A stretch of DNA of 64,000 bases from Pedobacter quisquiliarum (lineage in GTDB: Bacteria; Bacteroidota; Bacteroidia; Sphingobacteriales; Sphingobacteriaceae), in NCBI RefSeq assembly GCF_014642175.1, contig NZ_BMIL01000001.1, positions 1 through 64,000 of the forward strand. The letters are read 5' to 3'. The notes below the pieces were generated by a model. It was not told the DNA's origin, ran no database searches, and saw only the letters and a list, made by a program, of their open reading frames with translations. The translations under genes and the position numbers were made by a program. Below are positions 8,139 to 17,065 of this stretch, piece after piece. The first letter of the stretch is position 1. Each line of letters starts with the position of its first letter.

Positions 8139-11100
8139 TTACCTTTTCTTTTGTCTATCACCAAGAACAGCTTCTTTATTAAGAGGCTGTTCTTGTTTAG
8201 GGATTTCCCGGTCTGAAGTTTTGGTTGTACTGGCGCCGTTTGCCTGTGTTTGCTTTAGCTCTTTTTCTTTAGCAGCCTTTTCTTTTTCCTGCTGCAGCTT
8301 TTTGTCAGCGGCCTCTTTCTCGGCAAGTTCCTGGGCAGCTTTTTTCTGCTGGTTCCTTCTGAATTCGCCGGTTATCTTTTGCAGGAATTCTTTGAATGAA
8401 TCAAATTGCTGCGTATAGATTAAGCCCAATGAGGTTACATTGTTGTTCTGGTTGTAAATGCTATTGGTGAACAAGGTCTGTCGGCTTGGTGGCTTATTGG
8501 CTAGTTTACCCACCAGGGAGCCATCTTTTCTAATCAATGCAAGCACTTCTACCTCACCGCCCACATTATCCTTGGAGAATCCAATTAGCGCCAGGTCACT
8601 GCTGCTTCGCCTGTCTACGATACCGGCGTTAAGCACTATACGGTCGTTGAAGAACTTAAAGGATGCATTCGCTTCGCTCAGGGAGCGAATGTTGATGTCG
8701 ACAAAATCGAGATTTAGTGAGGATAGCACGTTGTTGAACTGGTTGAACAGCAATTCCGTGGCTGTACTTGTTACACCTGAGGTGAGCTGTTCACCAAGAT
8801 CGGCACCTGTTCCTGGCGCGAAGCTTCGTCTGATGATTAAACTTAGGGCCTGCAGGTTCATGTTGTTCATGTCGTTGAAGTACGCCTGGAATTCTTCTTT
8901 GATCCCCGGGTTCGAAGGGAAGAAAATGTCCAACCGGATGTCTGGTTTCAAGAGCAATCCGGATAAGCCCATTTCTACTTCAACGAGCTTGCGGTCCGTT
9001 TCCGAACTGGTGCGGTTTGCAGCTCTGTAGAGGTCCGCTAAACTTGCCCGGAGGGAGTAAATCGCTTTGAGCTGTATTTGTGCGTTTAGCGGGTTCCCCG
9101 TCCAGCGAATACTTCCGCCTTGGCGGATGGTAAACTTCTTGTTGATGACTTCTTGTGCGGTGAAGTCGAAGTTACCAGACTCGATGATGTAGTCTCCAGA
9201 CATTTCGAAGTCGCCATAGCTGTTGATTTCCAGATTCAGGTCTGCATTTCCACGGCCGCTTAGATTGCCCAGCGTCGTAAAGATGTTAGCGGTCGTGTTC
9301 GGGTCTATGGAGAGCTTGAAGCTCATGGTCAAACCTTCGAATGTGGTTGCCTTTTTCACCACCTTAGCTGTATCCTTGGGTACAAAGGTAATGAAGTCTT
9401 TGTTTGTCACCGTTTCAGAGCTATTTAGCGGCAGGTTGAAAACTGTTCCTTTCTCCGCCTTGGCGTCGATGCCAATAAACATCTTGTTGGTAGGGCCTTT
9501 AAACCTGAAGTTTCCCGAAGCAAAGGCCTGTCCGAAGTAAAGCGGATTGTCTTTGGAGGTGGTGTTTAGTGCCATGAAGTTCTGTGCATCGATGTCGATG
9601 TTCAGCTCAGGGTTACTGATGTTATTCAGATCCACCGTACCATTAGCGGTGGCAATATTGCCGTTAATGTCTCTTAAACGCAGGTCATCAACTTGTACGA
9701 CGCTGTTCTCAACATCTATGGTTTGTGATATGGTGTAAGCCGTTTTCAGGTAGTTCACCGTGAGGCCACCCTTATGAAGGGTAATGCTGCCGTTGATTTC
9801 TGGTTTATCAAATGATCCCCTGATCTTGATGTCTGAGGAAATATCGCCATTAAGGTCTGAGACGAGGGTCTTCACGAAGGGCTCGAGCACAGCTAGTTTG
9901 CTTTTGTTCATGATCACATCAAGATCAATGTTCTTCTCTTCAAGATCGAGCTTGCCATCCAGCCTGAAAGTCTCCGTGTCGTTTGTGAGAATTCTGGTGT
10001 AGATGTTTGCTGCTTTCTTTGCGCCGTCGAAGGAAGAGGTGTCAACAAGACTTCCGATGTAGGTGTCGTTGAACATTAAAGAATCAATTTTCAGGCTGTC
10101 ATTGATCTTCGGTGAAGCCAGCAAGCTTGATAGTCGTGTTTCGCCGTTGACCTTCCCATAGAGTTTTATGCCCAGGGTTTTGACGAATGGATTAAGGGTT
10201 TCCAGACTAAAGTTGCGAAAGCCTACCCGAAGTAGATCTGCAGGGTCTTTTGAAAGTTCTCCATCAACGCTGAGGAGTTGCGTGCCATTGGTCATATCGA
10301 AGTTTCGGATCTCCGTTTTGCCATTGGCAAAGTTGATGCGCACCTTCTCTTCAATTTTCCAGTCTTCATTGTTGATTTTAACCAGCGAAGGTAGAATGCT
10401 GATGCGCGCGGTAGTATCCCCGGCAAATTCCACCAGTCCGTTCAAATCGAGCTGATTCACGTCGTCGGCGTTGGAAAGCTTGATGTTCAAGGCCAGACTA
10501 TCGTTTCGCAGGACATTGGAGATGTTGACATTCTTGATGTAAAGGCTATCGTTTAAGTCTACCCTGTCTGAGGTGATAATGGCTTGCAGCTGGTTTGTGG
10601 TGGTATTCTCATCCAGAATCAGGTTGTTTACGGTAATACCCTGGTACTTAATCTTGCGGACAAAGCCGTTGAGTGTAGCAATGTTCTGCGTGGAATTGAA
10701 ATTTCCAATGAGCACCGCCTGATCTTCGATTTCCAGGCCTGGTGCCACAAGTTCGGCAATGGGTTCAAAGCGCTTGATCAATAGGTTAAACTCAAAAATC
10801 TGTGCGTTGTATTTTGTAGACGAGGTCTTTAGCGAGGGAATATAAGTCTTGGCGAGTGCCTGGTAGTACGCGGGAATGGAGTTCAGATCATATTGCCCCT
10901 TGATGCTGGCATCAAAAATGTCAGATCGAATGGAGAGTGTCCTGTCTGTACCCAGTCCTGCGGCATGAAGCTCCAGGGAGTCTACATTGTAAACCCCTTT
11001 AGGATTGGTCAGCTTGATGTGTGAAATCAATAGATTCCCTTGAATGTTGTTCAGGTTATTGCCACTGAAATTGGTGGAGAATACAGCATCAACCTTGAGT

Positions 11101-12854
11101 GAGTCCTTAATCAGCTTGATGGATTTCAGCTTTGCTTCCTTGAGTGTCGCATTGAAGTTAAAGACCGGTAGTGCTGGGTTTAAATCTACCGTACCATCAA
11201 AGTCCAGCTTTATGTTTTTGTCGTTAAGTTTCAGGTTACCGTCGAACAGTTTCTTGTTGAATGTGCCATTGACCACAGCATTACGGTAACGATAGTTGTT
11301 AAAATCTATGTAGTCTATTTTACCGTTGATTTTCTCTTTAAGACTTTGAATTTCGGTACCTACTCCTTCAATTTTGACGGTGGCAGTTACCCTTCCAAGA
11401 GACTTCTCGTCTAGCAAAGACCCAATGTTGAAATCGTAGCTTTTGACGTTTCCGGAATAGGAGGGAACGCCCTGGGTACTGATCTTCATGTTTACGTCGG
11501 AGACAATACGGCCGAGCTTGGTCTTGAATTCGCCGTAGGCGATAAAATCATTTTGAAAGCCGGTAAAGCGACCATTGAAGTTGATGTTGCCAAACTTTGA
11601 TACGATTACCGGAATTACTTTCACCGACTTACCGGTGGTACTGCGGAACAACTCATCGAGATCCTTCTTGTTCGTACCCAGCATGTCTATCTTAAGGTCC
11701 ATGTAGGTATCCTTAAGGTTCGGCAGGCCCTTAACAATAAAGTCCCCCTTGATGTAGGTGGCCTTACCCGCTTTTATGGCGAGCGCTTTCGCATTGAGGC
11801 TGGTCACCAACCCTTCGATTTGCCCATCGATGTCAAGGCTCAGGTTCATGTCTGCCAACTGCGGCGCAAAAAAGGCCACGTCTTTTGCCGATAGGTGACT
11901 TTCCTTGAAGTTGGCCTTCATTCTTACTTTGTTGAAGTAGTCATTGAAGTCGTTGAAGCTGTTGAACTTCATACGGAAGTAGTCGCGCAAGCGACTTTCA
12001 TTTGTAACCAGCAATAGCTTCTTAAGTTCTATCTGATTGGAGTCTATTGTTGTAAAGGCCGTAAGGTTCTTCAGATAGAATCCGCTCCTCTCTTTAAAAG
12101 TCAGATTCTTGATGTCCGCCTGCATCAGGTGGTCCGTTGTGTTCAGTTGCTCGAAGATGCCGTTGAGACTAGTAAGGTGTACATCGTCGAAGTTGACGCC
12201 GTTTACTTTCGCCAACGACTGCTGGTTGTGGTAGCGGAAGGCAACATTGTTAAGGATAATTCTTGCAAAGGTGACTTTATAGGGCGCTTTCTTCTCCTTC
12301 TTCGGCGCTGTTGTTTCCGCCCCGGAGTCGAAGTAATTGATGATGAAGTCGAGGTTTGTCTTGCCGCTTTTATACTTTTTAAGGTAAATGGTACCATCAT
12401 TTAGCTGGATGGTATTGACATCTACGATGCGCTTTTTGAAGGAAAGCTGGTTCATGTCGACCATGAACTTAGGCATATTCAATAATGTGTCTTTTTCCTG
12501 ATCAAGGACAACAAGATTTTCGAGGACAACGGACTTGAAGGGTTTAAGATATAATCCCGAGACTGAAATCCTGGTATTCAGCTCTTTAGATAGGTAAGCT
12601 GCTGCCTTTTTTGCTACATACGTTTGTACCGGCTTAAACTGCAGGGAGAATAAAAGCACAGCAACCAACAGTAGAACCGATGCAATCAGCCAAAGAATTA
12701 TTTTTAATAGTTTTTTGATATTTTTGTAGCTTAATAAATAAAAATCGTGTCTATAATTCTTGCTATCGAGTCTTCGTGTGATGAAACATCCGTTGCTGTC
12801 TGTAACAACGGTAAAATTACGTCCAATGTTATAGCAAACCAAACAATTCACCAA
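8139..12854 (-). CDS. TamB-like translocation/assembly module protein (AsmA/DUF490 family)
   Basis: This is a very large (up to 1571 residues) inner-membrane-anchored periplasmic protein of the AsmA/TamB group, thought to form a bridge for lipid or outer-membrane protein delivery. One membrane helix (KIILWLIASVLLLVAVLLF) is followed by over 1300 residues of repeating beta-strands. The conserved TamB C-terminal domain comes next (IESGNFDFTAQ, IRWTGNPLNA), then a Lys/Glu/Ala-rich coiled tail. The open frame reaches a TTG at 12854, 108 bases inside tsaD on the other strand. Family proteins normally begin just before the membrane helix, and there the in-frame codon is ATC at 12719-12717, giving I/M-KKLLKIILWL. 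No ATG, GTG or TTG lies between 12719 and the tsaD overlap. The true start is therefore unsettled; the body of the gene is certain. Confidence 0.9.
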   Translation of the reverse strand: MVNCLVCYNIGRNFTVVTDSNGCFITRRLDSKNYRHDFYLLSYKNIKKLLKIILWLIASVLLLVAVLLFSLQFKPVQTYVAKKAAAYLSKELNTRISVSGLYLKPFKSVVLENLVVLDQEKDTLLNMPKFMVDMNQLSFKKRIVDVNTIQLNDGTIYLKKYKSGKTNLDFIINYFDSGAETTAPKKEKKAPYKVTFARIILNNVAFRYHNQQSLAKVNGVNFDDVHLTSLNGIFEQLNTTDHLMQADIKNLTFKERSGFYLKNLTAFTTIDSNQIELKKLLLVTNESRLRDYFRMKFNSFNDFNDYFNKVRMKANFKESHLSAKDVAFFAPQLADMNLSLDIDGQIEGLVTSLNAKALAIKAGKATYIKGDFIVKGLPNLKDTYMDLKIDMLGTNKKDLDELFRSTTGKSVKVIPVIVSKFGNINFNGRFTGFQNDFIAYGEFKTKLGRIVSDVNMKISTQGVPSYSGNVKSYDFNIGSLLDEKSLGRVTATVKIEGVGTEIQSLKEKINGKIDYIDFNNYRYRNAVVNGTFNKKLFDGNLKLNDKNIKLDFDGTVDLNPALPVFNFNATLKEAKLKSIKLIKDSLKVDAVFSTNFSGNNLNNIQGNLLISHIKLTNPKGVYNVDSLELHAAGLGTDRTLSIRSDIFDASIKGQYDLNSIPAYYQALAKTYIPSLKTSSTKYNAQIFEFNLLIKRFEPIAELVAPGLEIEDQAVLIGNFNSTQNIATLNGFVRKIKYQGITVNNLILDENTTTNQLQAIITSDRVDLNDSLYIKNVNISNVLRNDSLALNIKLSNADDVNQLDLNGLVEFAGDTTARISILPSLVKINNEDWKIEEKVRINFANGKTEIRNFDMTNGTQLLSVDGELSKDPADLLRVGFRNFSLETLNPFVKTLGIKLYGKVNGETRLSSLLASPKINDSLKIDSLMFNDTYIGSLVDTSSFDGAKKAANIYTRILTNDTETFRLDGKLDLEEKNIDLDVIMNKSKLAVLEPFVKTLVSDLNGDISSDIKIRGSFDKPEINGSITLHKGGLTVNYLKTAYTISQTIDVENSVVQVDDLRLRDINGNIATANGTVDLNNISNPELNIDIDAQNFMALNTTSKDNPLYFGQAFASGNFRFKGPTNKMFIGIDAKAEKGTVFNLPLNSSETVTNKDFITFVPKDTAKVVKKATTFEGLTMSFKLSIDPNTTANIFTTLGNLSGRGNADLNLEINSYGDFEMSGDYIIESGNFDFTAQEVINKKFTIRQGGSIRWTGNPLNAQIQLKAIYSLRASLADLYRAANRTSSETDRKLVEVEMGLSGLLLKPDIRLDIFFPSNPGIKEEFQAYFNDMNNMNLQALSLIIRRSFAPGTGADLGEQLTSGVTSTATELLFNQFNNVLSSLNLDFVDINIRSLSEANASFKFFNDRIVLNAGIVDRRSSSDLALIGFSKDNVGGEVEVLALIRKDGSLVGKLANKPPSRQTLFTNSIYNQNNNVTSLGLIYTQQFDSFKEFLQKITGEFRRNQQKKAAQELAEKEAADKKLQQEKEKAAKEKELKQTQANGASTTKTSDREIPKQEQPLNKEAVLGDRQKKR
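12719..12726 (+). promoter_or_regulatory. -7 promoter box of tsaD (TATTTTTG)
   Basis: TATTTTTG fits TAnnTTTG and is 20 bases before the tsaD start. It overlaps the likely 5' end of the divergent tamB-like gene, so expression of the two genes may interfere. Confidence 0.5.
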
Positions 12855-13748
12855 AATTATGGGGGTGTCATTCCTGAGCTTGCATCACGTGTTCACCAAC
12901 AAAATATAGTGCCTGTAATCCATCAGGCCTTAGCAGATGCCAAGGTCGACAAAAAAGATATCAATGCCGTTGCTTTTACGCAGGGTCCTGGTTTATTGGG
13001 TGCTTTATTGGTGGGTGTTTCTTTTGCCAAGTCATTTGCACTGGCGCTCAATGTTCCCCTGATTTCCATTAACCACATGCAGGCGCACATCCTGGCGCAC
13101 TTCATTGATGATCCTAAACCAGCCTTCCCATTCCTTTGCCTTACGGTGTCGGGTGGGCATACCCAGATTGTACTGGTGAAAGACTACTTTGACATGGAAA
13201 TTGTTGGTGAAACGTTGGATGATGCCGCGGGCGAAGCCTTCGATAAAACGGCGAAGATCCTGAACCTTCCATATCCTGGAGGCCCTCTGATTGACAAACA
13301 TGCGAAGCTTGGCAATCCACTGGCTTACAAGTTTCCAGTACCACAGATTAAAGACCTTGATTACAGCTTTAGCGGTTTCAAAACGGCTATTTTGTACTTT
13401 ATCAGAGATCATGTTAAGGAAAATCCGGATTTTATTCCAACACATCTGGATGATATTTGCGCCTCCGTGCAGCATAGTATTGTACAGATCCTTTTAACCA
13501 AGCTCAAGAAAGCAGCCTTGCAGTACAACATCAAGGACATTGCAATCGCCGGCGGGGTCTCTGCAAACTCAGGTTTGCGTGCTGCGTTAAAGCAGATGGA
13601 AACAGAATTGGGCTGGACCACCTACATCCCGCAGTTCCAGTATTGTACGGATAATGCAGCAATGATTGCCATCGCAGCGCATTACAAGTACTTAAACAAA
13701 GATTTCGTAGGGCAGGATGTAGCGCCGCTCTCCAGAATGCCTTTTTAG
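12747..13748 (+). CDS. tsaD: tRNA N6-adenosine threonylcarbamoyltransferase
   Basis: This 333-residue essential enzyme transfers the threonylcarbamoyl group to A37 of ANN-decoding tRNAs, working with TsaB and TsaE. It shows the ASKHA fold motifs: IESSCDETSVAV at the start, NHMQAH with the two metal-binding histidines, SGGHTQ, DDAAGEAFDKTAK and GGVSANSGLR. The start codon is GTG, which places IxAIESSCDET where homologs have it. It is divergent from the tamB-like gene, whose open frame overlaps its first codons. A terminator follows about 110 bases after the stop. Confidence 0.97.
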   Translation: MSIILAIESSCDETSVAVCNNGKITSNVIANQTIHQNYGGVIPELASRVHQQNIVPVIHQALADAKVDKKDINAVAFTQGPGLLGALLVGVSFAKSFALALNVPLISINHMQAHILAHFIDDPKPAFPFLCLTVSGGHTQIVLVKDYFDMEIVGETLDDAAGEAFDKTAKILNLPYPGGPLIDKHAKLGNPLAYKFPVPQIKDLDYSFSGFKTAILYFIRDHVKENPDFIPTHLDDICASVQHSIVQILLTKLKKAALQYNIKDIAIAGGVSANSGLRAALKQMETELGWTTYIPQFQYCTDNAAMIAIAAHYKYLNKDFVGQDVAPLSRMPF

Positions 13749-13860
13749 AAGCGAATATTAGTATAGAGCAGGCATTACAGTCCATGAGCAATACAGCGTA
13801 GGGCCTAAAGGTCATATCGTTTTTAACTATCGCCATAGATTTCCTTACTGGTACAAAAGC

Positions 13861-13898
13861 AAAAGGCCCCAAATCGAATAGATGTGGGGCCTTTATTG
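13861..13898. terminator. Bidirectional terminator between tsaD and recA
   Basis: A 10-bp stem (AAAGGCCCCA / TGGGGCCTTT) has A-rich sequence on the left and TATTGTTTT on the right, so it can act on either strand between two convergent genes. A second, AT-only palindrome (13944-13962) lies closer to the recA stop codon. Confidence 0.75.
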
Positions 13899-13975
13899 TT
13901 TTATAGAAGATATCCAGTAAATCTTTTTTAAGAAGATCAATACAATCTTTTTAAAAAAGATTATCCGGTAAACCT

Positions 13976-14989
13976 TTATTCTTTTTCTTCAAGTTTCTCA
14001 CCGGTAACTTCTTCTCTGATCTTTGCTTCGATCTCGTCAGATAGTTCTGGATTGTCTAACAATAGTTGTTTGACAGCATCACGACCTTGACCAAGTTTGG
14101 TGTCTCCATAAGAGAACCATGAGCCAGCTTTCTTCACGATGTTGAAATCAACACCAAGGTCAATGATCTCACCAACTTTTGAAATCCCCTGGTTGAACAT
14201 GATGTCAAACTCCGCGATGCGGAAAGGTGGAGCAACTTTATTCTTTACGATCTTAACTTTAATCCTGTTACCAGATACTTCATCTGAATCTTTAATCTGG
14301 GAAGTTCTGCGGATATCTAAACGTACAGAAGCATAAAACTTCAATGCGTTACCACCAGTAGTGGTTTCCGGGTTACCGAACATCACACCAATCTTTTCAC
14401 GCAACTGGTTGATGAAGATACAGCAGCATCCTGTCTTTGCAATCGTACCGGTCAGCTTGCGTAATGCCTGAGACATCAAACGTGCTTGTAAGCCCATTTT
14501 AGAATCACCCATTTCGCCTTCAATCTCCGCTTTTGGTACCAAGGCCGCTACAGAGTCAATAACGATTACGTCAATTGCACCAGAACGGATAAGGTTGTCT
14601 GCAATTTCAAGCGCCTGCTCTCCATTGTCAGGTTGAGAAATCAACAGGTTCTCTACGTCAACCCCTAATTTCTTTGCGTAAAACTTGTCGAAAGCGTGCT
14701 CTGCATCAATAAATGCTGCAACGCCACCTTTCTTTTGTGCTTCCGCTATAATATGTGTCGCTAATGTTGTTTTACCAGATGATTCCGGACCATAGATTTC
14801 AATTACACGGCCCTTAGGTACACCACCGATACCTAAAGCAATGTCCAGGCTGATAGAACCTGTAGAGATCGACTCAATTTGTTCTATTGCGGCATCGCCA
14901 AGTTTCATCACAGTACCCTTGCCATAAGACTTCTCTAACTTATCCAGGGTAAGCTGTAATGCTTTTAATTTTTCTGCGTTTGGGTTCAT
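13976..14989 (-). CDS. recA: Recombinase RecA
   Basis: This is the DNA strand-exchange protein of homologous recombination and the SOS co-protease. It has the Walker A loop GPESSGKTT, the Walker [13 protein letters not shown], the loop L2 region with [20 protein letters not shown], and a conserved C-terminal acidic tail. I chose the ATG at 14989 ([11 protein letters not shown], 337 aa). The longer frame to 15040 adds a hydrophobic stretch not found in the family. No LexA-type operator is evident upstream. Confidence 0.98.
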   Translation of the reverse strand: MNPNAEKLKALQLTLDKLEKSYGKGTVMKLGDAAIEQIESISTGSISLDIALGIGGVPKGRVIEIYGPESSGKTTLATHIIAEAQKKGGVAAFIDAEHAFDKFYAKKLGVDVENLLISQPDNGEQALEIADNLIRSGAIDVIVIDSVAALVPKAEIEGEMGDSKMGLQARLMSQALRKLTGTIAKTGCCCIFINQLREKIGVMFGNPETTTGGNALKFYASVRLDIRRTSQIKDSDEVSGNRIKVKIVKNKVAPPFRIAEFDIMFNQGISKVGEIIDLGVDFNIVKKAGSWFSYGDTKLGQGRDAVKQLLLDNPELSDEIEAKIREEVTGEKLEEKE

Positions 14990-15071
14990 ATTGTTAAATC
15001 CTTTGAGTAAATATAGAATATTTATTGTTTTAAAAAACAATTATTCAAAATGTTGCTGCTAATTACTTTAG

Positions 15072-15079
15072 CAAAAGTA
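15072..15079 (-). promoter_or_regulatory. Putative -7 promoter box of recA (TACTTTTG)
   Basis: Read on the minus strand this is TACTTTTG, a perfect TAnnTTTG word 82 bases before the recA ATG, in an AT-rich leader. Confidence 0.5.
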
Positions 15080-15120
15080 CAATTTATTTTAGCAATAAAA
15101 AACCTTTGACACTTAAATAA

Positions 15121-15795
15121 TTATAATTGTTCTGCATCTAAACTAATTTTCTTAGTTGGTTTTGTAATCCGCTCATAATACCTGCACATGTGGGTGATTT
15201 CGCAGATGCTGCATTTAGGCGATCTCGCCACGCACACATATCGTCCGTGCAGAATAAGCCAATGGTGTGCGATGTATATGAGTTCCTCGGGTAAGTTCTT
15301 AACCAGGTCCTTTTCCACCGCCAGCACTGTTTTACCATTAGTTAACCCGACGCGTCGGGAAACACGGAACACATGTGTATCTACGGCCATCGCGGGTGCA
15401 TTATAAACAACTGAAGCAATCACGTTTGCCGTCTTCCGACCTACACCTGAAAGCTTCTGCAGCTCCTTAACATCAGAAGGTACCTGATTGTTGAAATCGC
15501 GAACCAACATCTGCGCCATACCCACCAAGTGCTTTGCTTTGTTGTTCGGGTAACTTACACTCCTGATGTAATCAAATACAATATCCGGAGTTACATCGGC
15601 CAGCGCACGGGCATCCGGAAAGCGTTGGAACAGGGCTGGCGTAACCTGGTTAATCCGCTTGTCTGTGCACTGCGCCGAGAGTATAACGGCTACGAGCAGC
15701 TGATAAGGATTGTTATAATGGAGTTCAGTTTCGGCATCGGGCTGCTTAGCGGCAAAGTGCGTCACAAACTGCTGATACCTTTCTTTTTTAAGCAT
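15121..15795 (-). CDS. nth: Endonuclease III (DNA glycosylase/AP lyase)
   Basis: This base-excision repair enzyme removes oxidised pyrimidines and cuts the abasic site. The helix-hairpin-helix motif LSGVGRKTANV carries the catalytic Lys, and AVDTHVFRV carries the catalytic Asp. A complete 4Fe-4S cluster signature C-x6-C-x2-C-x5-C lies near the C terminus. I chose the ATG at 15795 (MLKKERYQ, 224 aa) over the TTG two codons upstream. A TATATTTG promoter word ends just 3 bases before this ATG. Confidence 0.97.
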   Translation of the reverse strand: MLKKERYQQFVTHFAAKQPDAETELHYNNPYQLLVAVILSAQCTDKRINQVTPALFQRFPDARALADVTPDIVFDYIRSVSYPNNKAKHLVGMAQMLVRDFNNQVPSDVKELQKLSGVGRKTANVIASVVYNAPAMAVDTHVFRVSRRVGLTNGKTVLAVEKDLVKNLPEELIYIAHHWLILHGRYVCVARSPKCSICEITHMCRYYERITKPTKKISLDAEQL

Positions 15796-15798
15796 AGG

Positions 15799-15806
15799 CA
15801 AATATA
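15799..15806 (-). promoter_or_regulatory. -7 promoter box of nth (TATATTTG), 3 bases from the ATG
   Basis: The minus strand reads TATATTTG-CCT-ATG. The spacing predicts transcription starting at or within a base or two of the start codon, so a leaderless mRNA is likely if this box is used. Confidence 0.5.
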
Positions 15807-15903
15807 AATACTAAGCGCGTCTGTAAGTATAAGACAGGGAATATTACCACGCTTAAACAAACACCAGCATGCATGGTTTGCAACTGCTCGCTTAAAAAGC
15901 CTA

Positions 15904-15933
15904 AAAACAAAAAAGCTGCCTTTAGGGCAGCTT
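15904..15933 (-). terminator. Rho-independent terminator of the sigma factor unit
   Basis: On the minus strand an 8-bp stem (AAGCTGCC / GGCAGCTT) with a 5-base loop is followed by TTTTTTGTTTTTAG. It lies 7 bases after the small protein gene. Confidence 0.8.
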
Positions 15934-15939
15934 CAGTTC

Positions 15940-16140
15940 TTAAAGGCTGGTTTTTGAATAAGCCAGGATGCGGTCTATAAGTTCATCGGAGGGTGTGTAG
16001 AACAACTTGTCCAGTTCCGGCTTTAGACTTTCATAAATTTTTACATCTGATTCATCCATATCATGTGCATTACACGTTTCCTGTGATTGATGTAAAATGT
16101 TTACACAATTCGTTGTAGTAAAGGTTTTTATCATAAGCAT
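15940..16140 (-). CDS. Small uncharacterised protein downstream of an ECF sigma factor
   Basis: This is an open frame of about 64-66 residues (start ATG at 16140 or 16134). The N-terminal part contains two cysteines and several Thr/Asn. The C-terminal part is helical and charged (SLKPELDKLFYTPSDELIDRILAYS). There is no membrane segment, so it is not a typical membrane anti-sigma factor. It lies 84 bases after the ECF sigma gene and just before a terminator, which suggests that the two are co-transcribed and that it may modulate the sigma factor. That role is inference only. The longer frame to 16176 is less likely. Confidence 0.55.
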   Translation of the reverse strand: MLMIKTFTTTNCVNILHQSQETCNAHDMDESDVKIYESLKPELDKLFYTPSDELIDRILAYSKTSL

Positions 16141-16224
16141 CAAATTGTTTTTAAGTTTTATATCAAAACGCAACAACTCAACATTTATTTTACCCTCAGT
16201 GTTAAAAAATTGTGTATTTATGAA

Positions 16225-16812
16225 TTAAGTCACTTCCTTAACTTTCATCATTTTTCTCAGGTTGCTTAAGGCGTACCTCATACGGCCCAACGCTGTGTTT
16301 ATGCTTACCTCTGTAAGGTCTGCAATCTCTTTAAAACTCAGATCGGCATAGTGGCGCATAATCAGCACCTCCTTTTGTTCATCCGGCAGCAAATGGATCA
16401 TTGCACGTAAGTCTGCATGTGTTTGTTCACGCAACAAACGATCTTCCGCACTCTCTTCGTTAACCTGCAGCAGACTTAAAATGTCCGTTCCATCTGCGCT
16501 GGTAATTACCGGCGTACGTTTTTCTTTTCTAAAATAATCGATTACCAGGTTATGTGCGATGCGCAATACCCAGGGTAAGAATTTACCTTCTTCATTATAA
16601 CGACCGGAGCGAAGTGTGTTGATAACCTTGATAAAGGTATCCTGAAAAATATCTTCTGCGAGATATTGGTCCTTAACCAACAAATAAATAGAAGTGTATA
16701 TTTTGGTTTTGTGTCTTCGTAAAAGTTCCTCCAACACTGATTCATCACCGTTAAGGTATAACTTCACTAAATCCTGGTCACTGTTTAACTGTAACTTCAT
16801 AGGAGCTTTCAT
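16225..16812 (-). CDS. ECF-type RNA polymerase sigma factor
   Basis: This is a 195-residue group 4 sigma factor. Region 2 spans about residues 25-95 (LAEDIFQDTFIKVINTL, FLPWVLRIAHNLVIDYFRKEKR). Region 4 spans about 135-190, with the helix-turn-helix MRHYADLSFKEIADLTEVSINTALGRMRYAL. The gap between the regions is short, as expected for ECF factors. The first codons offer two ATGs (MKAPMKLQL). No FecR-like or zinc-finger anti-sigma gene is adjacent; only the small unknown gene follows. Confidence 0.92.
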   Translation of the reverse strand: MKAPMKLQLNSDQDLVKLYLNGDESVLEELLRRHKTKIYTSIYLLVKDQYLAEDIFQDTFIKVINTLRSGRYNEEGKFLPWVLRIAHNLVIDYFRKEKRTPVITSADGTDILSLLQVNEESAEDRLLREQTHADLRAMIHLLPDEQKEVLIMRHYADLSFKEIADLTEVSINTALGRMRYALSNLRKMMKVKEVT

Positions 16813-17037
16813 ACTAAATTCCTTGCTTTTGCTAAAAAATATTTAGTAGAGTTTTAATCTATAGCGTTTCTCCTTATTGGGTTTATGATGGGTTTACAAT
16901 TTATTGTGTTATGCTTTTTCAAAAGAAGCATTTTTTTTCCACAATATCGCCAAAGAAGTGTTAAAAAATGCTAAATGTTCAAGTTCGGGCCAGTTTATTG
17001 CGAGCCTGCAAAAAAACTTAATTTAAGTTAATTGGGT

Positions 17038-17045
17038 TATATTTG
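17038..17045 (+). promoter_or_regulatory. -7 promoter box of uvrA (TATATTTG)
   Basis: TATATTTG is a perfect TAnnTTTG word 20 bases before the uvrA ATG. A purine-rich AGGAGAG just ahead of the ATG could act as a ribosome binding site, which is uncommon in this phylum. Confidence 0.55.
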
Positions 17046-17065
17046 CAATCATCCAGGAGAGATAA

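Noticed and set aside
8458-9030. 190-codon plus-strand ORF inside the tamB-like gene
   Set aside because: It is a shadow on the opposite strand of a continuous, family-matching protein; composition is Ser/Leu-rich as expected for antisense.
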